From JAVXTH01 sp036642795 (GTDB lineage: Bacteria > Bacillota_I > Bacilli_A > Erysipelotrichales > Erysipelotrichaceae): a DNA stretch of 64,000 nt. Location of the stretch: assembly GCA_036642795.1 (NCBI GenBank), contig JAVXTH010000001.1:62001-126000 (forward strand), in the 5' to 3' direction. A model generated the notes under the pieces. That model saw only the letters and a list, made by a program, of their open reading frames with translations. It searched no databases and was not told where the DNA came from. Positions 41,131 through 50,352 of this stretch are shown piece by piece; position 1 is the first letter of the stretch; every line of letters starts with the position of its first letter. Both the position numbers and the translations under genes were made by a program.

Positions 41131-42327
41131 ATGAAAAAAGCGATACAGTTATCACCGAATGTTTATTGGGTAGGTGCTCATGATTTTGATTTACGACATT
41201 TCCATGGTTCGATGTTTCCCATTGAGGAAGGAACCAGTTATAATGCTTATCTAATTGTGGATGAACAAATCACTTTAATCGATACCGTTGAAATTGATTT
41301 TATCGATGATATGATGGAACGAATTCAAAGTGTAATCAAGGACCGCGTGATTGATCATATTATTGTTCAACATGCAGAACCAGATCATTCCTCGGGATTT
41401 ATTGCCTTTATGCAGAAATATCCAAATGCGATACCTCATGCAAGTATCAGTGGGATGCGACTTATGAGACAACAATACTTTAAGGATTTTTCATTTCATC
41501 CATTAAAAACTGGTGGAAGTTTATGTACCGGTCATTACACATTCAAATTTCTAGAAATGCCATTAATTCATTGGCCGGATAATATGCTCACTTATTTAGA
41601 AGAAGAAAAAATCGTCTTTTCAAGTGATGCCTTTGGTCAACATATCGCAAGTTATGATATGTTTGATGATGCTCATCCCTTAACAAAATGTTTAGATAAA
41701 GCAAAAGATTACTATGCGAATATTGTAATGCCTTATGGTGATCGAGTTTTATTAAAATTAAAAGAAATAGCAGACATGAACATTGAAATTGCAATGATAG
41801 CTCCTGCTCATGGCATTATATGGCGAAGTCATGTTGCTGATATTCTAAATGCTTATCAAGGATTTGCTTCGTTTCAATCCGAAAATAAAGCGATTATCTT
41901 ATATGAAAGTGTTTGGAATAATACCAAACATATGGCTGAAGCAATTGGTGAGGGCTTAGGTGAAAACGGTATTTGTGTTAAGTTATTTAAGATTAGTGAA
42001 ACTTCTCCTGCCCTTATCATGAAAGAGTTATTAGACTCAAAAGCAATCTTTGTGGGAAGTGGTTGTTACAACAATGCTTTATCCATTGATGTCATTGCAC
42101 TCTTAGAAAAACTTGCGATTAATAAACCAAAACATAAAATTGGTTTAGGCTTTGGTTCTTATGGATGGTTTAAAAATAATCCCAATGAAATCAATGTTCG
42201 CTTAGAAAAAGCTGGCATTACCTTGATCGATGAAGCCATTTCTCAATGTTGTTCCTTAAGCAGTGATGACTTTGATCATTTAGTAGAGCTTGGTAATGAA
42301 TATGCCAAGAAAATAAAAGCTTTATAG
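41131..42327 (+). CDS. Flavodiiron protein (A-type flavoprotein, FprA-like)
   Basis: A 398-residue protein with an N-terminal metallo-beta-lactamase di-iron domain (HAEPDHSSGF near residue 80, HWPDNMLTY near 147, SSDAFGQH near 167) and a C-terminal flavodoxin domain (ILYESVWNNTKHMAEAI near 256, FGSYGWFKNNP near 345). It reduces oxygen to water, or nitric oxide, using electrons from the preceding rubredoxin. Together they form an oxygen-defence pair expected in an anaerobe. Confidence 0.93.
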   Translation: MKKAIQLSPNVYWVGAHDFDLRHFHGSMFPIEEGTSYNAYLIVDEQITLIDTVEIDFIDDMMERIQSVIKDRVIDHIIVQHAEPDHSSGFIAFMQKYPNAIPHASISGMRLMRQQYFKDFSFHPLKTGGSLCTGHYTFKFLEMPLIHWPDNMLTYLEEEKIVFSSDAFGQHIASYDMFDDAHPLTKCLDKAKDYYANIVMPYGDRVLLKLKEIADMNIEIAMIAPAHGIIWRSHVADILNAYQGFASFQSENKAIILYESVWNNTKHMAEAIGEGLGENGICVKLFKISETSPALIMKELLDSKAIFVGSGCYNNALSIDVIALLEKLAINKPKHKIGLGFGSYGWFKNNPNEINVRLEKAGITLIDEAISQCCSLSSDDFDHLVELGNEYAKKIKAL

Positions 42328-42337
42328 ATAAAAAAAG

Positions 42338-42353
42338 TCAGCGATTATGCTGA
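42338..42353. terminator. Bidirectional terminator between flavodiiron and helicase genes
   Basis: A TCAGC / GCTGA stem extended by A5/T5 flanks around a 6-base loop, with T7 on the plus strand and T6 on the minus strand. The helicase stop codon lies inside it. Confidence 0.8.
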
Positions 42354-43661
42354 TTTTTTTGAATGAAATTGAGCCGGTCCTTTTGCTTTGGATCGCTTAT
42401 TGCCATAATTATTCTTTTTATTTGTACTGCCATAACCATGTTTTGCTTTTGGTTTATGGTTGGTACTTTTTTTATCGGTTTCAGTAGTTTTTCTTCTTGG
42501 TAAGGTACGTACTTTCTTAACTGGTTCTTCAATTGAAATATGATTAAAATTAATCTCTAAATTCTTAACTGGAATACTATGATGAATCAATCGTTCAATA
42601 TCTTTGATATAAGCTTTTTCTTCCCCATCGCATAATGAGATGGAACGTCCCTTTAAGCCAGCTCGACCGGTTCTACCAATACGGTGAACATAAGTCTCAG
42701 CAATGTTCGGTATTTCATAGTTAATAACGCAAGATAACTCATCGATATCAATCCCACGAGCAGCAATATCAGTTGCGACTAGAATTCGTATTTCACCTTT
42801 TTTAAAACTATTTAAAGCTAATACACGGGCATTCTGTGATTTGTTACCATGAATTGCTCGGGCACTTATATGATTTTGTTCTAAGAACTTAACAACACGA
42901 TTCGCATTATTCTTTGTTCTTGTAAAAATCAAAGCACTACCGGTAACATTTTTACGTAGTAAATGAACTAAGACTTTTCTTTTATCACTCTTTGATACGT
43001 AATATAATTCTTGTGAAATGGTATCAACGGTACTTGATACCGGTGTTACTTCCACACTTTCTGGTTGATATAAAAACGTTTGCGCTAATTTCTTTATTTC
43101 TTTTGGCATCGTTGCGGAAAATAATAAAGTCTGACGCTTTTCAGGAATTTGTTGAATGATTCTTTTCACATCATTTAAAAATCCCATATCTAACATTCGA
43201 TCTGCTTCATCTAAAATAAGTATTTCAACCCGACTCAAATTCACTATTTTTTGTTTCATCAAATCTAATAAGCGACCAGGTGTCGCAACTAAAATATCCG
43301 CATTAGGAATTGCTCTTTCTTGGGGTTTTTGAGAAACGCCACCAAAAATAACAGCACTTTGAAGTGGTAAGTATTTACCATAGATTTCAATGTTCTCCAT
43401 AATTTGAGCTGCTAATTCACGAGTCGGCGTTAAAATTAAAGATCGAATATAACCTTTATGGCCTGCTTGATTTAATAATTGTAACATCGGAATAGAAAAA
43501 GCTGCCGTTTTGCCTGTTCCCGTTTGAGCACAGCCAATTAAATCTTTCCCTTGCAACAACAATGGGATAGCCTTTTCTTGAATCGGGGTTGCTTTTGTAT
43601 AACTTGCATCTTCAATTGCATGCAAGATTTCTGGTAATAAGTTTAATTCGGTAAATTTCAT
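42345..43661 (-). CDS. DEAD-box ATP-dependent RNA helicase
   Basis: A 438-residue helicase with all core motifs: AQTGTGKTAAF (Walker A), PTRELAAQI, TPGRLLDL, DEAD in ILDEADRMLDMG, SAT, RGIDIDEL and HRIGRTGRAG. A basic low-complexity tail (about 60 residues, rich in Lys, Asn and Gly) follows, which usually binds structured RNA. Similar to RhlE/CshA-type enzymes in ribosome assembly and cold adaptation; exact subgroup not assigned. Confidence 0.94.
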   Translation of the reverse strand: MKFTELNLLPEILHAIEDASYTKATPIQEKAIPLLLQGKDLIGCAQTGTGKTAAFSIPMLQLLNQAGHKGYIRSLILTPTRELAAQIMENIEIYGKYLPLQSAVIFGGVSQKPQERAIPNADILVATPGRLLDLMKQKIVNLSRVEILILDEADRMLDMGFLNDVKRIIQQIPEKRQTLLFSATMPKEIKKLAQTFLYQPESVEVTPVSSTVDTISQELYYVSKSDKRKVLVHLLRKNVTGSALIFTRTKNNANRVVKFLEQNHISARAIHGNKSQNARVLALNSFKKGEIRILVATDIAARGIDIDELSCVINYEIPNIAETYVHRIGRTGRAGLKGRSISLCDGEEKAYIKDIERLIHHSIPVKNLEINFNHISIEEPVKKVRTLPRRKTTETDKKSTNHKPKAKHGYGSTNKKNNYGNKRSKAKGPAQFHSKKSA

Positions 43662-43690
43662 ATGTATTTTCCTTTTCTGTTTTAAATATA

Positions 43691-43735
43691 AAAAACGAAC
43701 AACAACGAAAGGATGTATTCCTTACGTATTGTTCG
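43691..43735 (-). terminator. Terminator-like hairpin ahead of the helicase gene
   Basis: On the minus strand CGAACAA (43735-43729) pairs with TTGTTCG (43702-43696), with an inner AAGGA/TCCTT stem, and TTTTTTAT follows. It lies 30 bases before the helicase start. It may end the sms operon, or act as an attenuator in the helicase leader, because a TATAAT box (43768-43763) lies upstream of it. Confidence 0.7.
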
Positions 43736-43810
43736 TACATAGGTAGCCTTAAGTGCTTCCTTATTATAACAGAAATCACTCAAATGTATAGTTTTATTTC
43801 TGCTTATCCC

Positions 43811-44731
43811 TTATTTCAAAAAATCATTTACAATCACAGCCTCAGCTTCTTCTTCATTTAATCCAAATGTTTGAAGCTTAATCAATTGATCACTATTAAT
43901 TTTTCCTATCGCCGCTTCATGAATAATTTGCGCATCCACATGATTTGCCGCTATTTCTGGAATGGAAGCAACTTTTGCTGCGTCCATAATAATCGAGTCA
44001 CATTGAATGTGCGCACGACACTTATTATTACCAATCGCACGAGGATGAAAGACTTGCTTGCTTTCCCCTTTCGCAACACTACGCGATACAATTTGAACAC
44101 TCGCATCTTCCCCGTTTAATTCAACGTCAACATCGGAATAAGCCTCTTGTTTACCTGATGTTAATAGTTTTTCATAAACAACAAAATGAGCGCCAGCTTC
44201 TAAATGTGCTTCTAGTTTACGTTTTGTGGAATCAACGCCACTAATCTGAGTCGTATTCATTTCACAATAGGAATTTTCCTGCATATAAAGAATCGTGGTT
44301 GGATTTAAGATTTTTTTGCCAGTGCCACTACCTTCCCCATAATGCTTTTCTTCATAGGTAACACTTGCCCCTTTTCCAATATGGAAGGTATGAATGCCAT
44401 CATGAGCAGCATGATCACAGCCATCATTATGAATGCCACAGCCAGCCACAATCTTCACAATGGCTCCTTCGCCAATTTCAAAATCATTGTAAACCAAATC
44501 ATCAACACCACTATTGCTTACAATAACTGGAATATGAACATTTTCATTTCTTGTGAAGGGTGCAACTTTAATCGTGATTCCCGGTTTTCCCACTTTCGGC
44601 AAAATTTGAATATTTTCCGTTGAATGGCGTTCTACGCCAATTCCATTTTGTCTTAAATTAAAAGCACTTCCTACTTGAAAGCCTTTAATTCCAGCAACTT
44701 TATAAAGTAAATCTTTTTCTACTTGATTCAT
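43811..44731 (-). CDS. SufB/SufD-type scaffold protein of a two-gene SUF (SMS) system
   Basis: A 306-residue SufBD-fold protein, shorter than classical SufB (about 470) because the N-terminal domain is missing. The right-handed beta-helix region contains GAIVKIVAGCGIHNDGC and GIHTFHIGKGASVTYEEKHYG, and the C-terminal end has NHVDAQIIHEAAIGKINSDQL with a His and Glu typical of SufB. With the preceding SufC-like ATPase it matches the minimal SmsCB iron-sulfur scaffold found in archaea and some anaerobes. No SufS, SufU or SufD is adjacent. Confidence 0.82.
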   Translation of the reverse strand: MNQVEKDLLYKVAGIKGFQVGSAFNLRQNGIGVERHSTENIQILPKVGKPGITIKVAPFTRNENVHIPVIVSNSGVDDLVYNDFEIGEGAIVKIVAGCGIHNDGCDHAAHDGIHTFHIGKGASVTYEEKHYGEGSGTGKKILNPTTILYMQENSYCEMNTTQISGVDSTKRKLEAHLEAGAHFVVYEKLLTSGKQEAYSDVDVELNGEDASVQIVSRSVAKGESKQVFHPRAIGNNKCRAHIQCDSIIMDAAKVASIPEIAANHVDAQIIHEAAIGKINSDQLIKLQTFGLNEEEAEAVIVNDFLK

Positions 44732-44739
44732 CTTTCTAC

Positions 44740-45447
44740 CTACTTCCTAAATTCACAGGATGCATCAAATTCACTGCTTAATTCCGGTAAAATTTGATCG
44801 CGACATCCGGCTTTTGCGATGATTCCTTGATTCATTATAATAATTTCATCGGCTAATTTCATGATTCGTTCTTGATGAGAAATAATTAAAATTCCCATTT
44901 TACTTTTTTCATGTAACAACTGAAACGTTTCCACTAATTTCGCAAAGCTCCATAAATCAATACCAGCTTCTGGTTCATCAAAGATGGCCCATTTTAAATC
45001 CCGAGCAAGCAGCGACGCTATTTCAATGCGCTTTACTTCGCCTCCAGATAAGGTTGCATCCACTTCACGATTTAAATAATCTTTCGAACATAAACCAACA
45101 TCACTTAAATAACTACAACAATGTTCATCACCTAAATCACTACCATGAGCAAGCGTTAATAGTGATTTAACACTCATCCCTTTAAAACGTGGTGGTTGTT
45201 GAAAGGCATAGCCAATACCAAGCTTGGCACGTTCATGAATTTCCATATCGGTAATATTTAAATCATTAAAAAAGATCTGTCCCTCACTTACCTTTTCAAT
45301 TCCCATTATGATTTTAGCTAAGGTAGATTTACCTCCACCATTCGGTCCTGTAATAACAATTATTTTATGATCATCGAGATTTAAATTAATATTTTTAAGG
45401 ATATATTTCCCATCTACTTGAAATGAGACATTTTCTAATTTTAACAT
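44740..45447 (-). CDS. SufC-type ABC ATPase (SmsC)
   Basis: A 235-residue soluble ABC ATPase with Walker A GPNGGGKSTLAK, signature LSGGEVKRIEIA, Walker B WAIFDEPEAGIDLWS and the switch His in IISHQERIM. The SufC hallmarks (GG in place of one Walker residue and the KR after LSGGE) fit. It partners with the SufB-type protein encoded 8 bases downstream. It has no membrane permease nearby, which excludes a transporter role. Confidence 0.88.
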   Translation of the reverse strand: MLKLENVSFQVDGKYILKNINLNLDDHKIIVITGPNGGGKSTLAKIIMGIEKVSEGQIFFNDLNITDMEIHERAKLGIGYAFQQPPRFKGMSVKSLLTLAHGSDLGDEHCCSYLSDVGLCSKDYLNREVDATLSGGEVKRIEIASLLARDLKWAIFDEPEAGIDLWSFAKLVETFQLLHEKSKMGILIISHQERIMKLADEIIIMNQGIIAKAGCRDQILPELSSEFDASCEFRK

Positions 45448-45519
45448 AGTACCTCTCCTTATCTTTAACGTTCCTATTTTATCACAATTCGACTAAAAAT
45501 GGTAAAATAAGCACAATAA

Positions 45520-45960
45520 CTAATAAGGAAAAATGGATGATTGCGTTTGTAACTTCTGCTTAATTTCATTACAACGTTTCATTTGATGATGAAATACATA
45601 ATAAGATACATCTAAAACACATAGTTTATGATCACCATAATCAACTAATAAACCTTCTTTCATGTTGATATAGAAATTAATATAAGAATAATTAAACCAC
45701 CAAATTTGTTTCTTATTACGAACCGAAAAAAAGATACAACCTTGCCCTTCTATGGTTAACACAATTGGCACTTTATTAACAAACTTAGTTATATCGCGGA
45801 TTCCTTGTCTTTGTCCTTTTAATGTCGATGCTTGTTGATGACATAGCATATCCATTACCTTATCAATTGAATATCCACTTTCAATCATCCGCTGATGATC
45901 ATGAATTTTAGTGATTTGTTCCCTCTCTTGATACGTAAGATAATAAATCATTTCACTCAC
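45520..45960 (-). CDS. ComK-like protein
   Basis: A 146-residue protein that matches the ComK competence regulator in order of motifs: ASTLKGQRQGIRDITKF (ComK: SSYAGRKAGTYEVTK), KVPIVLTIEGQGCIFFSV (KPPIMVDPSNQIFLFPT), QIWWFNYSYINFY and a C-terminal SYYVFHHQMKRCNEIKQKL. ComK binds AT-rich promoters of DNA-uptake genes in Bacilli. The N-terminus is divergent. No com genes are in the window. The call is by eye and moderate; the protein is in any case a real gene with GAGGTGAGTGAA before ATG. Confidence 0.68.
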   Translation of the reverse strand: MSEMIYYLTYQEREQITKIHDHQRMIESGYSIDKVMDMLCHQQASTLKGQRQGIRDITKFVNKVPIVLTIEGQGCIFFSVRNKKQIWWFNYSYINFYINMKEGLLVDYGDHKLCVLDVSYYVFHHQMKRCNEIKQKLQTQSSIFPY

Positions 45961-46022
45961 CTCAAACTTATATACGTTTTAAAGAATGAAATTCCTAAAA
46001 AAAAGAATCAAATGAATGATTC

Positions 46023-46931
46023 TTAAAATAATTTTTTCTTTTTAAAATAATACATAAACCCAACTACACTTAGTACACACAAAGCAATCACAGCTGGATA
46101 ACCATAATCCCAGTTTAATTCATACATGTATTTGAAGTTCATCCCATACCAACCAACAATCAAAGTTGGTGGTAAGAAAATAGCTGTAATCACGGTAAAT
46201 ACTTGCATTGTTTTGTTCATGGTTATATCAACTTGAGCTTGATATTCCTCATGTACTTGAACAATATAATCCCTTAATAATTGGCTTTGATTATAAAGGC
46301 GATTTAAACGATCTCCTAATATTTTAAAATGGTGTACTTCTTCTTCTTTAAAAATATGATTATCATTTTCATATAATCCTTGAGAAATATCCATCAATTG
46401 TTCATATTCACTCTTTAAATGTAACAATGTTTTTCTTAATTCATATACACTTCGATGAAAATCAATGTTCTTTTCTTGCATAACATCATCTTCAATTACG
46501 GCGATTTTACTTTCCATTTCATGAAGCATTAAAGCATCTTCTTTGATGAACATTTCTAAAAAAGAAGCAATTAATTTTTCTAAATGAAACTGGATGAATT
46601 CATGATGCGATAAAACAGCTTCAAACTCGGTTTCAAAATCTGGATCAATTGCGACCACGAGTAATAGATTGTTTTTATAATAAAAACAACCATTGGTATG
46701 TCCACTTCCATCATGTTTTAAAATATGAATGGTAACAAAACCATAATCCGCATAAAGTTCTTCTTTATTTACGGTAATGTTTTCACATTCTTTAATCGTT
46801 TGCTGATCAAAACCAAATTCCTTTTGAATCTTTGCTAATTCTTCAATCGAAACAATTCCTACACACAATTGATCTGGACTTATATCTTCCCGATTAATCA
46901 ATGTACAGTTATTATCTAAGCGATAAAACAT
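46023..46931 (-). CDS. CorA-family divalent cation transporter
   Basis: A 302-residue protein with a long cytoplasmic domain rich in charged helices and two C-terminal membrane segments. The selectivity motif is YGMNF between them (GMN, near residue 265), which defines CorA-type Mg2+ channels. The basic end KKKKLF lies inside. Single gene; GGTGGTGATACT before ATG. Confidence 0.93.
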   Translation of the reverse strand: MFYRLDNNCTLINREDISPDQLCVGIVSIEELAKIQKEFGFDQQTIKECENITVNKEELYADYGFVTIHILKHDGSGHTNGCFYYKNNLLLVVAIDPDFETEFEAVLSHHEFIQFHLEKLIASFLEMFIKEDALMLHEMESKIAVIEDDVMQEKNIDFHRSVYELRKTLLHLKSEYEQLMDISQGLYENDNHIFKEEEVHHFKILGDRLNRLYNQSQLLRDYIVQVHEEYQAQVDITMNKTMQVFTVITAIFLPPTLIVGWYGMNFKYMYELNWDYGYPAVIALCVLSVVGFMYYFKKKKLF

Positions 46932-47030
46932 AGTATCACCACCTTTCCTTATTATAGCTTAAATATTCATTTATTTCACTTATTTTTGCATTTTTGAATA
47001 ATTAGTTTACACTAAATAACAGAGAAAGTC

Positions 47031-47066
47031 GGTAGCGTTTACTTTTAAAATTGAGGATGTTATAAT
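47031..47066 (+). promoter_or_regulatory. Promoter of the GatZ-like gene with cre-like overlap
   Basis: TTTACT (47038-47043) and TATAAT (47061-47066) are 17 bases apart. The sequence GGTAGCGTTTACTT (47031-47044) over the -35 box has a partial cre resemblance. Confidence 0.6.
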
Positions 47067-47093
47067 GCCATTATCCAAAAGGAGGATTAACTC

Positions 47094-48416
47094 ATGAGTA
47101 AATCAAACCCATTGAAACAAATCGTAGCAAAGCAAAAACAAGGTATTAAAGTTGGAATTTATAGTGCTTGTAGCGCAAATGAATATGTTATTAAAGCCGT
47201 TTTACAAAGTGCAAAACGTGATCATTCTTGTGCTTTAATTGAAGCAACTGCCAATCAAGTAGATCAAAATGGTGGTTATACTGGTATGACTCCACTTGAT
47301 TTCCGTAATTTTGTATACAAAATTGGTGATGAAATCAACTTAAGTCATGATCGTATTTTCTTAGGTGGCGATCATTTAGGTCCTTTAACTTTTGCCGGTA
47401 AAAATGAAGCAGAAGCAATGACTGATTCAAAAGAATTAGTGAAGCATTATGTAAGTGCTGGTTTCACTAAGATTCATATTGATACAAGCATGAAAGTTGC
47501 TAGTGATGATGTGAATGTACGCTTAAGTGATGAAATCATCGCTCGACGTGGTGCTAGTTTAGTCCGTGTTTGTGAAGATACTTATCAAGAATTATTAAAA
47601 CATAATCCAGATGCAATTCGTCCGGTTTATATCGTTGGTAGTGAAGTTCCGATTCCCGGTGGTGCACAAGAAGCAAATCAAGGAATGCAAGTAACCAAAG
47701 TGGATGATTTCAAAGCAACGGTAAAAGCCTTTGAAGATGCCTTTAAAAAAGAAGGCTTACATGAAGCTTGGAAGGATGTCATGGCGGTTGTAGTACAACC
47801 AGGTGTTGAAGAAAAAGATGATGGTTGTAGCGAATATGATCGTGATGCTGCCAAGGACTTAATGGCTGCCATCAAAGATTTCCCTAACTTAGTCTTTGAA
47901 GGTCATTCAACTGATTATCAAACAAAATACAAATTACGTGAATTAGTAGAAGATGGGGTTGGTATTCTTAAAGTTGGTCCTGGTTTAACTTATGCAATGC
48001 GTGAAGGCTTATTTGCCCTAGCAAACATTGAAGAAACAATTTACCACGGCAGCGGAAAACAAACATCACATTTCATTGATGTCTTAGAGACAGCAATGTT
48101 GAAAGATCCTAAGAACTGGAACAAACATTACCATGGGGATGACAATGCTTTATGGTACAAACGTAAATATAGCTTCTCGGATCGTGCTCGTTATTATATG
48201 CCAGATGCTAATGTTGAAAAGGCAAAAGCATTGTTAATTAAAAACTTACGCGATATGGAAATTCCTTTAGGTGCTTTATCTCAATTCATGCCGATTCAAT
48301 ATACAAAAGTTCGTAATGGTCAAATTAGTAAAGATCCAGAAGCATTGATTATTGATCGTATCGTTGATACGATTGATGAATACTTATTCGCATCACACCA
48401 AGAAGAATTATTCTAA
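47094..48416 (+). CDS. GatZ/KbaZ-type tagatose-1,6-bisphosphate aldolase subunit
   Basis: A 440-residue protein of the GatZ/AgaZ (KbaZ) family: IYSACSANEYVIKAVL, EATANQVDQNGGYTGMTP, FLGGDHLGP, IHIDTSMKVA and FEGHSTDYQT are family blocks. In Escherichia coli the Z protein stabilises or assists the class II aldolase GatY/KbaY. Here no Y partner is adjacent, so it is either paired with a distant gene or acts on its own. AAAGGAGGATTAACTC precedes ATG 47094. A strong terminator follows. Confidence 0.88.
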   Translation: MSKSNPLKQIVAKQKQGIKVGIYSACSANEYVIKAVLQSAKRDHSCALIEATANQVDQNGGYTGMTPLDFRNFVYKIGDEINLSHDRIFLGGDHLGPLTFAGKNEAEAMTDSKELVKHYVSAGFTKIHIDTSMKVASDDVNVRLSDEIIARRGASLVRVCEDTYQELLKHNPDAIRPVYIVGSEVPIPGGAQEANQGMQVTKVDDFKATVKAFEDAFKKEGLHEAWKDVMAVVVQPGVEEKDDGCSEYDRDAAKDLMAAIKDFPNLVFEGHSTDYQTKYKLRELVEDGVGILKVGPGLTYAMREGLFALANIEETIYHGSGKQTSHFIDVLETAMLKDPKNWNKHYHGDDNALWYKRKYSFSDRARYYMPDANVEKAKALLIKNLRDMEIPLGALSQFMPIQYTKVRNGQISKDPEALIIDRIVDTIDEYLFASHQEELF

Positions 48417-48422
48417 AATAAT

Positions 48423-48448
48423 AGCCCGAAGTCATTTGACCTCGGGCT
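48423..48448. terminator. Terminator of the GatZ-like gene
   Basis: AGCCCGA (48423-48429) / TCGGGCT (48442-48448) stem, T-rich on both strands, between convergent genes. Confidence 0.9.
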
Positions 48449-48453
48449 ACTTT

Positions 48454-49737
48454 TTATTCTTTTGAGTAAATTTCATCTAACATAAAGAAAATTAAGGCAA
48501 GTGTATATTCACTTGGAAATAGAATCGATAAATACTCTAATGCATCTTTACCTTCCTCATATTCTTTTTCAATTCGCTGATAGAGGAAATGAATAATATC
48601 ACGCTTAGAAAATTTCATAATATCAGAAGCTACATCTTTCAACATCGGTAATTTATTTTTTTCAACTGGTACATATTCAATATAAGTATAAGCATGAAAT
48701 GCTTTTAGTAAGGTATCCACAAAAGTTTCAAAGGTATAAACTTTTGTAAGATCAAGTTCGTATAAATAAGCAGCTAATTCTAGTAATCTTAAATGTTTGA
48801 ATTGATAATTATGATAATGGGTCATATTATGATCAAACATATCTTCATAAATTCGATCACTTAATTTTTTACTTACTTTTTTGTTTCTAACTTTTAAGAA
48901 TTTATTAAAGTTCTCTTCAAATAAACTCAAATCAAAAAAACTTGATTTATCAAAAGCATATACATATCCATATAATTTATCAAATTTCTTTAACGTATCT
49001 AAATAACCAATATCAATATTACGGACTAATATGGTATGTTCAAAATTTAAGAAAGAACCAAGTGGTACATAAGGTTTAATATAAACAAGATTTTCTTGTG
49101 GTTCCTTCTCACGACGTTTTCCTGGTGCTTTTAAATCTACGGCAATGACAAATTCTGCTCCCATACTACGGGCTAATTCAATTGGAACATTATCGTAATA
49201 TCCACCGTCTACGTATTTTTCTTGATCAATTTCTTTAATTGGAAAAGCTGGGAAACAAGAAGCGGAAGCAAGTAAATAATCTTTTGCTTTGCTTCGATCC
49301 ATCGTTTTCTTATAAAAAGGACTACCAGCAAGACTTGGAACTTTTGTTGTCATACAAGCATAATCTATTTTACTTGAAAAGAATTTTTCTTCATTGAACA
49401 TATCATCAATCATTTTAATAAAAGGTGAAATATCAGCACCACGATGATTTAAAATTGAATCAAATAATTGTTTATAATGACCTTTTTGACTCATGATTAA
49501 ATCAATATCATAATCAATTGAAAGACCATCCTTGATTACATCGTTCGCGGTGACATTTTGCCATAAATCATAAGCTTTTTCAAATTCATCTTGTACATAC
49601 ATGGCACCAATTAAAGAACCAATTGAGGTTCCTGTGACAACATCAACATGAATGTCTAATTCTTTTAATGCCTTCCATACCCCAATTTCATAGGCACCTT
49701 TGGCACCTCCACCACCAAATACTAATCCTGTTTTCAT
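48454..49737 (-). CDS. Patatin-like phospholipase
   Basis: A 427-residue serine lipase of the patatin family. The oxyanion loop is GLVFGGGGAKGAYEIG at the start, the nucleophile Ser is in VTGTSIGSLIGAM near residue 40 and the catalytic Asp is in YVDGGYYDNVP near 175. The C-terminal 200 residues are helical and specific to this subgroup. ATG 49737 follows ATAGGAGGACATTC. Substrates are probably membrane phospholipids or lysolipids. Confidence 0.9.
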   Translation of the reverse strand: MKTGLVFGGGGAKGAYEIGVWKALKELDIHVDVVTGTSIGSLIGAMYVQDEFEKAYDLWQNVTANDVIKDGLSIDYDIDLIMSQKGHYKQLFDSILNHRGADISPFIKMIDDMFNEEKFFSSKIDYACMTTKVPSLAGSPFYKKTMDRSKAKDYLLASASCFPAFPIKEIDQEKYVDGGYYDNVPIELARSMGAEFVIAVDLKAPGKRREKEPQENLVYIKPYVPLGSFLNFEHTILVRNIDIGYLDTLKKFDKLYGYVYAFDKSSFFDLSLFEENFNKFLKVRNKKVSKKLSDRIYEDMFDHNMTHYHNYQFKHLRLLELAAYLYELDLTKVYTFETFVDTLLKAFHAYTYIEYVPVEKNKLPMLKDVASDIMKFSKRDIIHFLYQRIEKEYEEGKDALEYLSILFPSEYTLALIFFMLDEIYSKE

Positions 49738-49793
49738 GAATGTCCTCCTATTCAATTCATATCATCAAGAATAATTGATTCGTTTTTTATTGT

Positions 49794-50351
49794 TTACGAT
49801 AGATGAATCGCTTCTAATGCCAAAGCCAAAGAAGAAGTCGTTACATGTTTCATTCCACTTTCATAACAGTGAAGGATATCATCAAGGGAAGTAATTAAAC
49901 CACCACCAATAATATCACAATCCGATATCTTACGAATTAATTCCATCGCATGAGCGGTTGTAGCTGGTAATACTTCAATATAATCTGGTGCTAAACTCGC
50001 TGCGAATGATATGCCTTTATTTAAGGATTGACTATCGATTAAAAACACTCTTAGAATGGATAATACATGATTCTTTTTCGCCATTTGTAAAGCTTTTGGT
50101 TTGGTTGATATAATCCCATCACAATGAATTTTTTGACATAGATATTGAACTGCAAATTCATCATTCGCAAGCCCATGGGTTAAATCCAAATGTACGATAC
50201 CAAATTTATTTACCTCATGTAATTGCATCAATAAATCATCTAAAAAGTTCATATGAAAATCAACTAGAATACACCACCGTATTTCACTTTTAATAAAAGC
50301 TTCTAGTTCTTTATAATCTTTAATCACTGGTATCGCAAAACAATCGATCAT
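49794..50351 (-). CDS. glpP: Glycerol-3-phosphate responsive antiterminator
   Basis: A 185-residue GlpP-family protein with the TIM-like pattern VHLDLTHGLANDEFAVQYL, GIISTKPKALQMAK, LRVFLIDSQSLNKGI, DYIEVLPATTAHAM and IIGGGLITSLDDI. GlpP binds glp leader RNA when glycerol-3-phosphate is present and prevents termination. It is the last gene of the G3P dehydrogenase operon, whose leader holds a terminator, so feedback control of its own operon is likely. Confidence 0.92.
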   Translation of the reverse strand: MIDCFAIPVIKDYKELEAFIKSEIRWCILVDFHMNFLDDLLMQLHEVNKFGIVHLDLTHGLANDEFAVQYLCQKIHCDGIISTKPKALQMAKKNHVLSILRVFLIDSQSLNKGISFAASLAPDYIEVLPATTAHAMELIRKISDCDIIGGGLITSLDDILHCYESGMKHVTTSSLALALEAIHLS

Positions 50352-50352
50352 T

